This document shows, one piece after another, positions 11,381 to 22,541 of a stretch of DNA of 64,000 bases. The stretch is from NCBI GenBank assembly GCA_029532625.1, contig JARFXM010000009.1, forward strand, positions 5,569,501-5,633,500, written 5' to 3'. Source of the DNA: Lomentospora prolificans. Taxonomy: Eukaryota > Ascomycota > Sordariomycetes > Microascales > Microascaceae. The position numbers were made by a program, and so were the translations under genes. Below the pieces are notes generated by a model, which was given only the letters and a program-made list of their open reading frames with translations, was not told where the DNA came from and made no database searches. Every line of letters starts with the position of its first letter. Within the stretch, counting starts at the first letter, position 1.

Positions 11381-12701
11381 ATGTCATCAGCAATTGTTAC
11401 TGGCGCTACAGGTAATATCCTTGTCGAACCAGCACCCCCGACTGACTTGCGGCTAATTTCCGCCAAGGTATTCTCGGCCGTGAGATTGTCTATCGCCTCG
11501 CGAATAATCCGAAACGATGGAAACTCATTCACGCCGTCTCACGGAGTAAGAAGGAGAACTTTCCGGGAAGCGTGAGGCATACGCCGATCGATCTTCTCGG
11601 GTCGTCCGACGTGATTGCTCGGAGCTTGAGGGGTGTCGAGGCCGAGTATCTCATCTTTGCGGCCTATATGGAGCGCGACTCAGAGCAGGAGAACTGGAAT
11701 GTTAATGGCGACATGCTGCAGAACTTCCTCAATGCATTGGAGGAAGTGGGCATCACGAAGACGCTGAAACGTATCGTTCTAGTCACGGGCGCCAAGCAAT
11801 ACGGAGTACACCTGGGCGAACCCAAAAACCCAATGGAGGAATCGGATCCGTGGTTAACGGACAAAAGATTCCCTCCCAACTTTTATTACAGGCAACAGGG
11901 TATTTTGGGGGCCTTTGGTGAAAAGCACAGCATTCCGTGGACAGTCACTTATCCCAACGACGTGATTGGCTTTGCCAAAGGGAATTTTATGAACCTGGCC
12001 ACTGCTCTCGGTATTTACGCTGTTGTCTCCAAGGAATTGGGTCAGGACCTAGTCTTCCCCGGATCTGAGGAATTCTACACCAAGTTCGACTGTTTTACGA
12101 CCGCGGGACTTCACGCAGAGTTTGTCGACTGGGCGCTCGACGAGGGGCAGACCGGTAACCAAGCCTTCAACGTTGTCAATGGCGACGTGCAGAGCTGGCA
12201 GAGCCTATGGCCACTTGTCGCTGAACGATTCGGAGCAAAGGTCAAGGAAGATCAATTCCTCGGTTCGAAAGAGTTGAGTAGCGAGTCGATCTTGAATGAC
12301 ACGCCGCCTTTGAGTCTATTCGAAAAGGAAGCTGGCTTGAAAGGCAAGGTTAAACCGGCGAAGCTGCAGCAAAACGTCGATTTGACCAAGTGGAGCAAGC
12401 GAGACGATGTCCGCAAGGCGTGGGCGAAACTTGCCGACAAACATGGTTTGGAGAAGGATGCGTTTGATAAGGCTACGTGGTCCTTTCTGGGGCTGGTTCT
12501 CGGGAGAAACTTTGATCTGGTGATCAGTATGACGAAGGCGCGAAAGATGGGATGGACTGGGTAAGTTGTTTCCGTTCACCCCTTCATCCGAAATCCCGGC
12601 GACTAACTGACATGAACAGCTACGTGGATTCGTGGCAGAGTTTCGTTGATGTCTTCCAGGAGCTGGAGAGGGAAAAGATCTTACCGGTGCTACATGCTTA
12701 A
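11381..12701 (+). CDS. PRISE-type SDR (progesterone 5-beta-reductase/iridoid synthase-like)
   Basis: Three exons (11381..11411, 11468..12560, 12620..12701) give 401 residues, close to the usual 380-400 of the family. After removal of the first intron (11412..11467) the N-terminus reads SSAIVTGATGGILGREIVYR, with the GxxGxxG loop. The PRISE signatures follow: KLIHAVSR (cofactor arginine region), the lysine motif LVTGAKQYGVHLG, and NFYYRQQGIL with the active-site tyrosine (family members use Tyr/Lys about 30 residues apart in an unusual order). WTVTYPNDVIGFAKGNFMN and an NVVNGDVQSWQSLWP block complete the fold. Such enzymes reduce the C=C bond of enones or enals with NADPH; fungal members are mostly uncharacterised. 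The last intron (12561..12619) puts the C-terminus at YVDSWQSFVDVFQELEREK. Confidence 0.87.
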
Positions 12702-13374
12702 ACCGCATTTAATCTTGAGTGCCTGAAGTAGGCAGAAAGAGCTGGCAAGGTGCAGCCTGGAGCTGCGGCGCCCAATTGAGTGCCGGCCTAGAGATTTGGC
12801 AAAGGTGGTGGTAATAAATACATGCTGCCTGGCTGGCGTGGTTGTGGCGCAGCGCTGGACAGGTCCCTGTCGTCACGGAAACCGTCCTACAAAGCTCAAC
12901 TGCGAATGTCACTCCAACTGCGTGAATGCCCCTGTTCGGCTGCTAAAGCCTGGCGAGTATGTAATTCAGCTGGCCGCTGGCCTGGCTGGCAGCCAGCCAT
13001 TCCTCAGCGCCCGAGCCACAATGCTGACTGGCGGGCTGTTGGTGGTATGTGACCTTGGAAACTGCAGGATGCTATAATAGGCCAGGCAGCAGAGTAATAA
13101 TAAATCCTTTGCCGAGGCCGAAGTATATTATTATTCCTAATTCCTAAACCAGAACAATTTTCCTACGATTTTGCCAATCGCCGCTTGGAAAGACTCGAAT
13201 CTGAATAGTTGTATTAGAAGCGGAAGTTACTTCATATAATATACTTCATATAATAATATCATCTTTCCTCCTCCGGTCTGGATTCACAAAAATACTCACG
13301 CCTCTTCGCCGCCAACGCATCGCCGCCAACACCCCCCCGCCACAGCTGTTATATCCCCATCCTAATTACCCGCA
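12702..13374. other. Intergenic with a CTGGC/GCCAG-rich island
   Basis: No gene recognised. Bases about 12720-13040 are dense in CTGGC, GGCTGG and GCCAG words (for example tggctggcagccagcc near 12980-13000). The rest is AT-rich, with a direct repeat of acttcatataata near 13230-13256. Confidence 0.5.
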
Positions 13375-14239
13375 ATGTTCCACGACGCCGTCTACATCTC
13401 CAAGGATGTTTCCATTCCTGAGACCTTCCTCGCCGGGCCACCCTCAACTCCCATCACTGTACACCCCATCGACTTCGCCAACTCCGCTCTCCCCGAATAC
13501 AAAGGCAGCACCGCCATCATCCTTGAAAATGTTTTGTCTAAAGAGGAATGCGAGCAACTCCTAGGTCTCGCCGAAGCCTCTGTCCCGATACAGGATGGCG
13601 AATCGCCATGGAAGCCAGCTTTGGTCAGCGCCGGTCCTGGAGGAATGGAACGAGCGGCTCCTGGTTATCGCGAGAGTGATAGGATAGTGTGGGACCAGCA
13701 ACGGGTCGCGGATTTGATTTGGGCGCGATGTTGCCAGGCGGAGGGAATTGCGGAGCTCATGGCCACCGTTCCCGCTGGACCGCGGGATAAGAAGGGGCTG
13801 TGGAAGTTTGAGAGGTGCAACCAGAGGTTGAGGTTCTTGAAGTACTCTCCGGGCCAATTCTTCAAACGTAAGTGCGGGTCTAAACTTTTCTTTTTCTTTT
13901 TTTTTTTTACCCTGATACAGGTTACTAACAGCTTTGTTATTAGCGCATGTTGACGGCCCCTTTTGGTATGAAGATGAGACGGGTGACTACCAGACACATT
14001 ACACTGCTCACTTGTACCTGAACGACTCAGCAGAGGTAGACCCAAACTCGGATCTCGTGGGTGGCGCGACGTCGTTTCTTGTCAGAGACCCTCGAAAAGG
14101 CCGTGTGGATGTAAATCCGCGGGCAGGGAGTGTGTTGATATTCCAGCACCAAGGCCTGCTCCATGAAGGAGCCGTCGTGAAGAGTGGAGTCAAGTATACT
14201 GTCCGCACCGACATCCTCTACAAATGGACGGGACAGTAA
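13375..14239 (+). CDS. 2-oxoglutarate/Fe(II) dioxygenase, prolyl-4-hydroxylase-like
   Basis: Two exons (13375..13867 and 13944..14239; intron 13868..13943) encode 262 residues. The double-stranded beta-helix signatures are present: FLKYSPGQFFKPHVDGPFWY supplies the first His and the Asp of the iron triad. LIFQHQGLLHEGAVV supplies the distal His, and KYTVRTDILY supplies the arginine that binds 2-oxoglutarate. The exon junction falls exactly at the PHVD motif. No signal peptide is seen, so it is probably cytosolic or nuclear. The P4Hc-type fold includes protein and small-molecule hydroxylases; the substrate is unknown. The neighbours do not suggest a pathway. Confidence 0.85.
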
Positions 14240-14591
14240 AGACGCGAGGAGCCTAGGACATTCTAAACAAGTTGGAAGCTTTGGTATTACACACTGCGAA
14301 GAGAGCGATTTACGAAGCGCAATATTTCATTGGTAGTCCTTTAGTTTAATCCTGTTAACTCCAGAGTGCCGTCCGGCATTAATTGCTCAGGATCCAAGGA
14401 GACATAAAAAGTCCATGTCGTCAGTTCCTAGATCCTAAACCCGAAGAATCATGTAGATTTCTGAGAGGCGTGGTGATTCTCTCGTGTAGATAAATGTTAA
14501 CAATCGTAGTTATCACGGTACTTGAAACTCACCCACTTGAACTAGTTCTTGCTCATATAGAACAGGGTCAGACATGGCCCTGTGGTCGTCT

Positions 14592-15167
14592 TTAGCTCAA
14601 TGTAGTATTTTGGCCAAACACTCCTCTAGTCACCAACGGAAAAGCAGGATCATACCCACCGTCGATCAGCATCGTTGTAAAATCACCTTCGGTGTCGTCA
14701 TATGTTAGATCCCTTGTCTCTCGGCCGAACCATGAAGTCCGATGTATGTAATCCGGGTGAGGCTTGACATAGTCAAGAATCTGCCAGAGGTTGCTCATGT
14801 CATATGGCTCGCGCTTGGGGAAGGTAGCGCGGTGGGCCACATCCACGACTTTTAGAAATAAGAGGTTTGGTGTATTCTGCCTTATCGTTATGAAATATGG
14901 CAGAATCCAGAAGGCTGGCGTAGATTGTATATTTCCGCTAGACCAAGCCAATACCGAGGACTATTGAACCTTCCATATGAATATGGCTGGGAATATCGGC
15001 TTCTGAAGAAAGCGACCCGCATCAGGCCCCGTCAGCTCGGTCTGGGGTAGAGGGTTGAAGGACCAGATCACACTCCTCACTGGTTGGACAGTCGACGATT
15101 CGTCAGTTTGCAAGAGCTCGTTGTAAATCACTTGAAAATTGAGAGTCGTAACGCCAATAGTTTCCAC
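14592..15167 (-). pseudogene. Unrecognised minus-strand coding remnant with an in-frame stop
   Basis: Two open segments in the same frame (15167..14961 and 14951..14592, about 190 codons together) are separated only by a TAG at 14961-14963. Upstream the frame closes without an ATG. The composition looks protein-like (for example YDMSNLWQILDYVKPHPDYI), but I do not recognise a family. It lies just downstream of the leucine-rich gene on the same strand. The flanks 14240-14591 and 15168-15402 hold nothing I can support. Confidence 0.3.
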
Positions 15168-15402
15168 AAAGAAGTTGTTTTTTTAGCCCTTTATAGTGCT
15201 CATTCAACGTCATCTTATCTCGGATCTCGGTTGTTGACCACCGCGAGCATTGCGAAGTCTTATACTGCCTATGGCTTGGTCTTCATCACGTTATAAAGGT
15301 ACGGCAAATGCTACTGTAAGAAATCTCAGACTCTCTTCCCCTAAAAATGAACCATTTGCCGTTAATTCTTCAGAAAGAGTGCTACCCTACACTCTAGTTA
15401 CG

Positions 15403-17573
15403 CTACCTCATTCTATTCTCAAAAGTCTTCTCCCTAGCAGATTCATATGCCGGCATTAAGACTTCCACAATAGCCCGGGCCTCCTCTGGTTGGAACGGCT
15501 TCATTTTCTCCCAATCTATTTTCCCGAAGCCCTCATCTTGAGGAACCTCGCGTCCAGACGGAAAACCTTCGGCTTGGGCTCTAACCCCGGTAGACTCGTT
15601 GTCACTGCCAGGTGCCGTTTTGCACCCCAAACGCAGGCTATTCGGGCTAGATCTGTCATCTGTCAAAGTCATAGCCTGAAAGCCTTCGAGATCCTTCGCA
15701 ATTATACTTCCATCCTCTGCTCGCGTCACAAAAGAGTAATACACATCTGGTATGCTCCTATCAACAGAGAACCTTGTTGGCTGGCGAGAAACGACCCTGG
15801 GGAACAGCAGCACTGTCCAGGTCCCCCTTTCGACACTCTTACACTGAGGGATGATTGCTCGTCCTGATCTACTACTAGTGCACAGGTGCGCATGGGCAGG
15901 GATGGGATAGGCTCGCCAAGGGTCCTAGACAGGGCATGATACGTTAGCTAAGTTCCAGGTCTAACACTTGTTGGGAAAAGAGTACCTCGACACCGACACC
16001 CATCGCCAGGGCCAACTCCTTCAAGATGGTCGACGTCCCTGCTGAACTTCTTTCCTTCGCGTTGTCAGAATACAGTACGAATTGAATCAGCTGCGAGAAC
16101 CAATCTCCCATATTCTCAGCCGCCAAGTTATCTCCGTGAAATGGCATACATAGCAGAAGCATTGCCATACGGGAGTCTGAGTACAGACGGTATTCATCCT
16201 CTTCAATGGACTCTACGATATCGCGCCAAAGAATACCGGACGGATCAATACCCTTTGCCGGGGTAGAATTAGTTGGTAAGCGGAAATCAGCGTAGTAAAA
16301 CACTTGCGTGACACCGGCAAGCCTCAAGTGTTCGTCAGCAGGTGCTTTCTCAACTACAGTGGCGTCGACTCGGGGGCTCACGGTGGGGTCATTGCCCCAC
16401 CGTGAGATTTTCGGTATGCCAGAGGCGATACAGTTTGGTGTCTCTGAGGCCGGGCTTTAGGTCATCGAGGGAAAGTGACGGAGTATCGAGGGCCACCAAG
16501 GATCGAATACTGGGATGGGCTTTGACGAGAGCCAGCACGCCAGCAGCTGTGACGTGGGGGTTATTAGACACATCCACTTCAACGATAGAGTTGCTTTGTG
16601 CACCCCTGACGATGCCAAGGATATCAGCGTCTGTGAGTGAAGTCCAGGGCGATAGGTCTAGCAGCGTTGCATGGAAGTTTAGAAATGCATGCTGGAGGAG
16701 CCGAACTCCGTTTGGGCAGTTACTAACTAGTCCTGGGTCGTCTAGTAGATATTGGCGTAGACGATGGTGGAAGTCGGGAACTTGAACGGAGCAGAATGTG
16801 TCTGCCATATCCCCAGTCTCCAAGGCCGATTTAATGGCGACATCAAAGGCAAGTTCAGCGAGTGACGTCTTTAGAGGAGGCGGGATGCTAGCTGCTGACT
16901 TTTCTAAATCAATGTCTCCCCTGCGTTGCCATTTTCCACTCGGCCAGATATTGAGAAGCGCTTCTGTACCGATCAACCTCAGATGATTTAGAGATGGGCG
17001 GGGATGTATCATAGCTGAGGGGTAGTACTCGAGGTATTCCTCGCCCGTCATGGGTGTGCGGGTGGCCAGCCTGGGGCGCCTTCCGGTGACAGAGTCTTCG
17101 GCTTCGCCATCATCATCCAGATCTCGGGTATCCCGGAGCTGGAGGAAGCAATACGCCAACGAACCAAGGTCCGTCACGTCGACAATGGCGAATCCGCTAT
17201 TGTTGTCAACCCGATCCCAACGACATCCGATTGGTAACGGACTTATCCAGCTGTTGTACGAATTGCAGCGACGGTCCACGCCCTCGGCCAAGACCAGACA
17301 TGTGAGCAGGAAGGGAAAAGGGACAAAATCCTCCAATGGAATGCCCCAGCAATTGTTAGCCTGTGCGGTCCACCACGCATCATCGTACTTGGTGGCAGCA
17401 GCAAGCTCATGGCGGACCAGACGCTTATTTGCGGGGTGGCTGAGAATTCGGACGAGTCTATCGCAGATGTAGAGAGGCCCAGTGCCTGCGCACCACTGGT
17501 TGTGGACGACGGCGAGAACGCGATATCGGTCATTTACTTTGGCAATGATCCAGAATTGGTGTCGTTCGCCCAT
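15403..17573 (-). pseudogene. Conserved fungal protein with leucine-rich-repeat-like region, frame broken by a hairpin insertion
   Basis: The first part (17573..16389, ATG start, 394 codons) begins MGERHQFWIIAKVNDRYR, a start I associate with a conserved but uncharacterised Pezizomycotina family. It ends in a leucine-rich-repeat-like segment (SIVEVDVSNNPHVTAAGVLA, then HPSIRSLVALDTPSLSLDDL). The rest continues one frame over, from about 16400 to 15986, then across a 61-nt intron (15985..15925) to the stop at 15403. It includes ILWRDIVESIEEDEYRLYSD and YYSFVTRAEDGSIIAKDLEG. The switch of frame coincides with the perfect hairpin at 16377-16406. Without about 19 of those bases the two parts would read through. 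This is therefore probably one gene of about 700 codons carrying a frameshift. Function unknown. Confidence 0.65.
16377..16406. repeat. Perfect inverted repeat, 12-bp arms and 6-nt loop
   Basis: ctcacggtgggg (16377-16388), loop tcattg, then ccccaccgtgag (16395-16406). It sits at the point where the leucine-rich gene changes frame, and the codon run on either side fits a simple continuation if one arm is removed. Confidence 0.9.
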
Positions 17574-18106
17574 TTTCTAGGCAACCAAGTCGAAAGGGGC
17601 AGGCTTCTAGTGCCAATCTGTCAATAGCTTTCAACGGGCCAACATGGGGAGAGGGCGGGTTTGTAAAACATCAAATGATGTCAAAGCAAACACCGATGAG
17701 AGTGTTATTAGGCCCAATGGACCTTGTTGATATGACTATTGAATATTAATTCCTCGAAATCGGAATCATCCATAGGAGGAGCTGAGCGACGCATGTCGAA
17801 ACCTCCAAGTTTCCCCGCACCAGTCCAGCCGCAAGGCCATTTCATGTGGCCAGCAGCTGGCTAAGGAAATTGTGTCGAGCTATACCTAAATCATCGATTG
17901 GTGTGGTGCTGATGAGGAAATCGACTGGCTTTTTCGACTTGGCCTTGAGGGCTGAAACTCCTGGATAGACTGCGCCACGATTGTATCGAGAGACTAATAT
18001 TAGTGACCCGGCCTGAGCAGGTGTGTCAATAAAATCCCAAACAATGCCACTCGTGCGAAGAATAAAGTATTTGCCCTTGACTCCTATTTTCTCTCACTCA
18101 AAGGAG
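17574..18106. other. Divergent intergenic region between the leucine-rich gene and the HET gene
   Basis: 533 bp separating two start codons on opposite strands. A short in-frame ATG for the HET gene occurs at 18044. No other feature was seen. Confidence 0.4.
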
Positions 18107-19927
18107 ATGGCACCTACTTATTCTTACGAACCCTTAGATCGTGAGCAGAAGGCAATTCGACTACTAAAGGTAACGAAATGCCCCGACGGCGGGGTCATCT
18201 ACGACCTGATCCGAAAGGCTCTCGACCAAACAAGCCCATATGTCGCCATATCGTACCGATGGGGAAATCCTACACCTTCTCACGAGATTGATATCCAGGG
18301 ATCTACTTTGCTAATCATCGAAAGCGTCTACAAATTGCTCGAGGCACTCAAAGACCAAGTTGTGGACGAGACATACTACGTCTGGATTGACTATGTGTGC
18401 ATCAATCAAAAGGACGAGTTCGAAAAGGACCACCAGATAGCACTTATGCGCACCATCTACGCGCAGTCCGAGCTTACCGTCTGCTACTTGGGGGAGGCAG
18501 AAGATGCGCAGCTCGCTTTCAACTTCACGGCTCAGATTGTGGCCTTTTGGACCGGCCTCGCCAGGATGGCAAACATGGGCATGCCATTCTTCGGCCCAAA
18601 ACCCCCCATTTTCGAAGACGAAGCAAACATCCAGGCGATTCAGAAACTTTTGGCGAACAAGTACTGGACGCGTGCTTGGATCATGCAAGAAATCCTCATG
18701 GCCAAAAACGCCATGTTACTGTACGGCGGCGCAACAATGGACTGGAGAATCCTCGGGAGCATGGTCAGGCTCTTCTTCAGCCCTATTCCTGGGAATGGGG
18801 GCCTCATCGAGAGCCTAAGCGGGGTTGAAGGGAGTGATGCGTTGTTATCTCTGAATTGCATCGACAACCTCGATGCGCTTCGCGAGATTTTGGAGACTCG
18901 GTCGGTTGGTGTGGGTGAGGTCATCCTGCTGGCTTCCCAGACCACGACGTCGATCCCACAGGACAAGGTATACGCTTTCCTAGGACTAGCAGGCGGACAG
19001 GAGCATCCAGATCTTGCTCCCGACCACCGCCGCAGTGTGGAGGAGGTATTTGCTCGAGCCGTGAGATATATTTTGTCCGAGGGTGACTTTTACCTGCTAA
19101 ACATGGCTGGCCTGTCCCATCGTGCCCGAACTGGGTCGAGCTTGCAGTTGCCCTCATGGGTACCCGACCTGTCTTGCCCCACAGCAGTGTGGCCGCTTGA
19201 TAACCCGCAGTCTGGTTATCGGGCGGGAGGAAGTGCTTCTAGTATGCAGATGGAAGTATCTGGAGATTTCAAGCGCCTTCATATCAAAGGCGCCATCATC
19301 GACCGCATTAAAGTCGTGTCGACACGCGCTGGCCACGAGGACGTGGATACAAAGAGCTTCAGCTTGGTTGCCTTCGCCGACCCAGTCTTCAATGACAAGC
19401 ATTTTGAATTTTGGGAAATGATAGAAGAGCACGTACCTGATCCATACCCACTTACGCGCCACGATGGCCCAGTACAGAGCAGGTATGAAGCCATGTGGAG
19501 AACGATGATTGGGAACGAGGATACCACCGGTGATCGGTACCAGTATCCGGCGCAAGACTCTCGGGGAGAAGACTATCGCGTATATATGGCCGTGGCCAAA
19601 GCACAGCGCGACGGAGACTTAGAGGAAGCCGAGCGGTTGGCCGAGACGCGGGCTCAGGGGTACGTCGGGCTGAACAGCATACTGGGAAGAAAGGCGCTTC
19701 GTCGCCGGCTGGCAATTACGGAGAAAGGCTACATGGGCCTCGTCCTAGGTGGGACGCAAGCCGGTGATGCGTTGGCCGTCTTTCAAGGGTCGAAAACGCC
19801 CTATGTACTACGCCACAATGGCGCGTCGGGCACATATGAGCTACTATGCGAGGCGTATGTGCATGGATTCATGGATGGTGAGGCGATGGACGAGGATTGG
19901 AAGAAAGAGTGGTTTGAAGTCGTATGA
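18107..19927 (+). CDS. HET-domain (heterokaryon incompatibility) protein, intact
   Basis: A single-exon gene of 606 codons from ATG 18107 (MAPTYSYEPLDREQKAIRLL). ATG 18044 would add 21 residues; I prefer 18107 because HET proteins usually start with a YxYxPL block. The three HET (PF06985) motifs are intact: PYVAISYRWG (about residues 43-52), YYVWIDYVCINQ (about 92-103) and KYWTRAWIMQE (about 185-195). Downstream come the DKVYAFLGLA and LPSWVPDLS motifs. The C-terminal half ends with the common LCEAYVHGFMDGEAM element that returns the protein to the family pattern. HET proteins act inside the cell as effectors of vegetative incompatibility or related cell death; many have unknown partners. No NACHT, WD or ankyrin domain is fused to it. 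It is the intact relative of the decayed HET gene at 2.4-4.2 kb. Confidence 0.93.
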   Translation: MAPTYSYEPLDREQKAIRLLKVTKCPDGGVIYDLIRKALDQTSPYVAISYRWGNPTPSHEIDIQGSTLLIIESVYKLLEALKDQVVDETYYVWIDYVCINQKDEFEKDHQIALMRTIYAQSELTVCYLGEAEDAQLAFNFTAQIVAFWTGLARMANMGMPFFGPKPPIFEDEANIQAIQKLLANKYWTRAWIMQEILMAKNAMLLYGGATMDWRILGSMVRLFFSPIPGNGGLIESLSGVEGSDALLSLNCIDNLDALREILETRSVGVGEVILLASQTTTSIPQDKVYAFLGLAGGQEHPDLAPDHRRSVEEVFARAVRYILSEGDFYLLNMAGLSHRARTGSSLQLPSWVPDLSCPTAVWPLDNPQSGYRAGGSASSMQMEVSGDFKRLHIKGAIIDRIKVVSTRAGHEDVDTKSFSLVAFADPVFNDKHFEFWEMIEEHVPDPYPLTRHDGPVQSRYEAMWRTMIGNEDTTGDRYQYPAQDSRGEDYRVYMAVAKAQRDGDLEEAERLAETRAQGYVGLNSILGRKALRRRLAITEKGYMGLVLGGTQAGDALAVFQGSKTPYVLRHNGASGTYELLCEAYVHGFMDGEAMDEDWKKEWFEVV

Positions 19928-22541
19928 TTTCGCAGAGGGATTGCAAATAACACACATGTTGGCCCCGTGTTATCTAGCTATTAATACAATCCATATGCCG
20001 ACGGAAATGTGTGGAGGTAACAAGCAGAACAACTGGAGAGACGGGTTATTGATCTCACACATCAAATGACGGTGGCAAAAAGACTGGTCCGCGTGCCCCC
20101 CCCCCCCCCCCCCCCCCAATGAAAAGAAAAGAAGAATAAAGACTAGAACTCAATCGCGAGAGGCGACATGCTTGCCAGAACGTAAAGGAAACAGAAGGAA
20201 AAATCACCATTGCCAATACAATCGCGTACTATAGCCCATGTGCTCTAAAATCACTAGCGAATGACGGACGCACTGAGGCCGAGATAATCAAGCTGGAATA
20301 GAGCGGCATCATGTTATCCTTCAACCTGATAGATATCCGGGAATGGGAGAAAATTACGGGTGACAGGATGTCGATCATCCGACGCAGCCTGGCCAGCGAC
20401 AAGAAAAATCCACCCGGCTCATCATTTATATGGCTGAATTGCTCGCTTGTTGGCTACGGTACTTATCTCTTTCCTTACCTTGGGCGGGTCAGATTCCGGC
20501 TGGGGAACGAGGAGGATGAACAGATAGATGCGTGGCGGACCTGGACGGAAACATTCTGGGGCTGCTGCTGTACATCCTCTTTTTGTTCTTCTCCCCGTCT
20601 CCACTCCTCCCTCCTTTTCCTTTTCCCTCTTTTCTTCCCCAGAATTGTGGAGAATGGCTTGGAATCTATCCGCCAAGCTTCCAGCCAACTGCCGATTCCG
20701 CTGTCACATCCACAGCCGGATGCCCAGCGACGGCCGGCAAACCAGACTCCACTAGACCCAGCTCTACCGCCGCTGAAACCTACCATCATCTCGATGGCAC
20801 CTCGAGGGTCACCCTCCTGGAACTCATTTGAAAAAAGAGAGACAGAAACTTGGGCCAAATTCTACGTTCTAATATATACCGAGACTCCGGGTTGAGGCTC
20901 ATGGGCAAATGAGGTACATCTGGTCACACAACTTATTTAAGGCCCAATTAATGGCTGCTCACCGGTGGAGCGGGAAGCAACCCCGACACGATGGAGGTCA
21001 GGTCATTAATAAGGGCGAGGCAAAAGCGACAAGGAGGGGAGGGAAGGATAAAGTAAAGTTGTGTCTGCGTTCTTGAGGAACCTAAGCATTACTCTCCGCG
21101 AACGGAGAACATGGCCTTCCGCGGGCGACATTAAAATAATTCAAGAGGTTTGGGGTCGAAAGCGGCGTGGCCTATAACATGTAATAACGCTGAGCTATAG
21201 CCGTGATCTTTATAGCAGTCGAGGCAAAATTGTGCTTTGCCGCCTCTTTGTTGTAGTTTCCATCCCGTCCATCTTGGGCAAAAACAGAAGTATGATGGGG
21301 TTGTCCAATATATGCCTTTCCTTTCCCTTTCCCTTCTAGTGTAAATTGCCCTCGGACGCGGAAGCTCCTTGGTCTGCGGACGGAGCAAGGCACAAAACCG
21401 GGTGAAAGGAATGCTTGTTTTCACCTCGTCGAGCTTGGCCGGTCTTGTGCACCAAAAAGTAAACGCTGCAAAAGGAAACACCACACACGTGTTGCCAGGC
21501 GATGCTCCATCCCAATCTGCAAGCAGAAGCCTCCCCCCCGTCTATACATAATATCAAACCAGGGATGAGCCCAAGCAACTCTCAGGAATGCGTGCCCAAA
21601 TGAATGCGGCTTATTCTACTCACTTTAATGCATCATATTCCAGGATATTTCGCTCATGTATAAGCAAGGAACGGTGCTATTATCGTCACTATTATAACCA
21701 CCAAGTACGGATTTTAAGGTTCCGTCAGGGGGAAACAAGTTGAGCCTCGGAGATGCGGCGATGGGAGAGCCTGCGATGCCCTTGCGCAGCCGGATTCAGA
21801 CGTAGCAGCGCGAAGTACCCTGGCTGTAATATGGGGTCTCTGCAACCGTTCACGGAGAATATATTTACAGGCAATATAGAACATCGCAGTTCCGTTCTAC
21901 GAAGAAAGAGAAGCCAAGCAGGCTTGCGCAAGCGTCGTACCGCGACTATAGCCCAGGCGTGGCTGACCCGGCTAAAATAATACCCCGTCATGCGGCCAAT
22001 CAACAATCCTCCGCGTTTGACTTCAGCATTTCACAGGCTCTGGTTGCACTAGCTGGCTATAATTGCCGTTAATATATTAGATTGTTTTCCCCATACTGCC
22101 CCCATACTGCCCCCATGCTGCGCGCTATACCCTCTTTCCCCGTGCGCATCCAAGTACTTGTCAACTACATGGCTTCCATCCTTTAACCCCACCCAATCCA
22201 ATCAAGTCAACACCATCTAGGCACTTTGTTAGTGGTCTAAGATTGGTCATGGAATCTATCTCGATATTCACTCGGCGTTTCGGCTCATCACCGATGACGG
22301 CAGTTTCGCCCCTAAGGGGGTCATCCGAACCTTTGCTCTGGGCGTTCCGGACGAGATCATCCATGGATTCCTCACCCTTCTTAAAGGCCATGGATGGGCA
22401 GCCCTAGCTATCAACGCTCTCCTTCTTCCTCTCCGCCCTTTATTCCCTGTCCTTTCGTTATCCAGGTTGGTATCATCCTATCACTGTGCGACGTTCCGAG
22501 TATCCAAGTGTTCGCTCTTTTTATTATTTTTTTGGACCAAA
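19928..22541. other. 2.6-kb intergenic region
   Basis: No gene is supported. Contents are the 22-nt C run at 20096, a CT-rich tract at about 20560-20640, and open frames up to 194 codons (20311-20895) with biased, low-complexity composition and no family resemblance. The region is probably the extended promoter and 5' leader of the DUF1996 gene. Confidence 0.5.
20096..20117. repeat. Poly-C homopolymer, 22 nt
   Basis: Twenty-two uninterrupted C residues in the intergenic region 170 bp after the HET gene stop. The length is likely to be uncertain in any assembly. Confidence 0.9.

Noticed and set aside
20311..20895. 194-codon plus-strand frame upstream of the DUF1996 gene
   Set aside because: Composition is low-complexity and driven by a CT-rich tract; no family resemblance; overlaps similar frames on the other strand.
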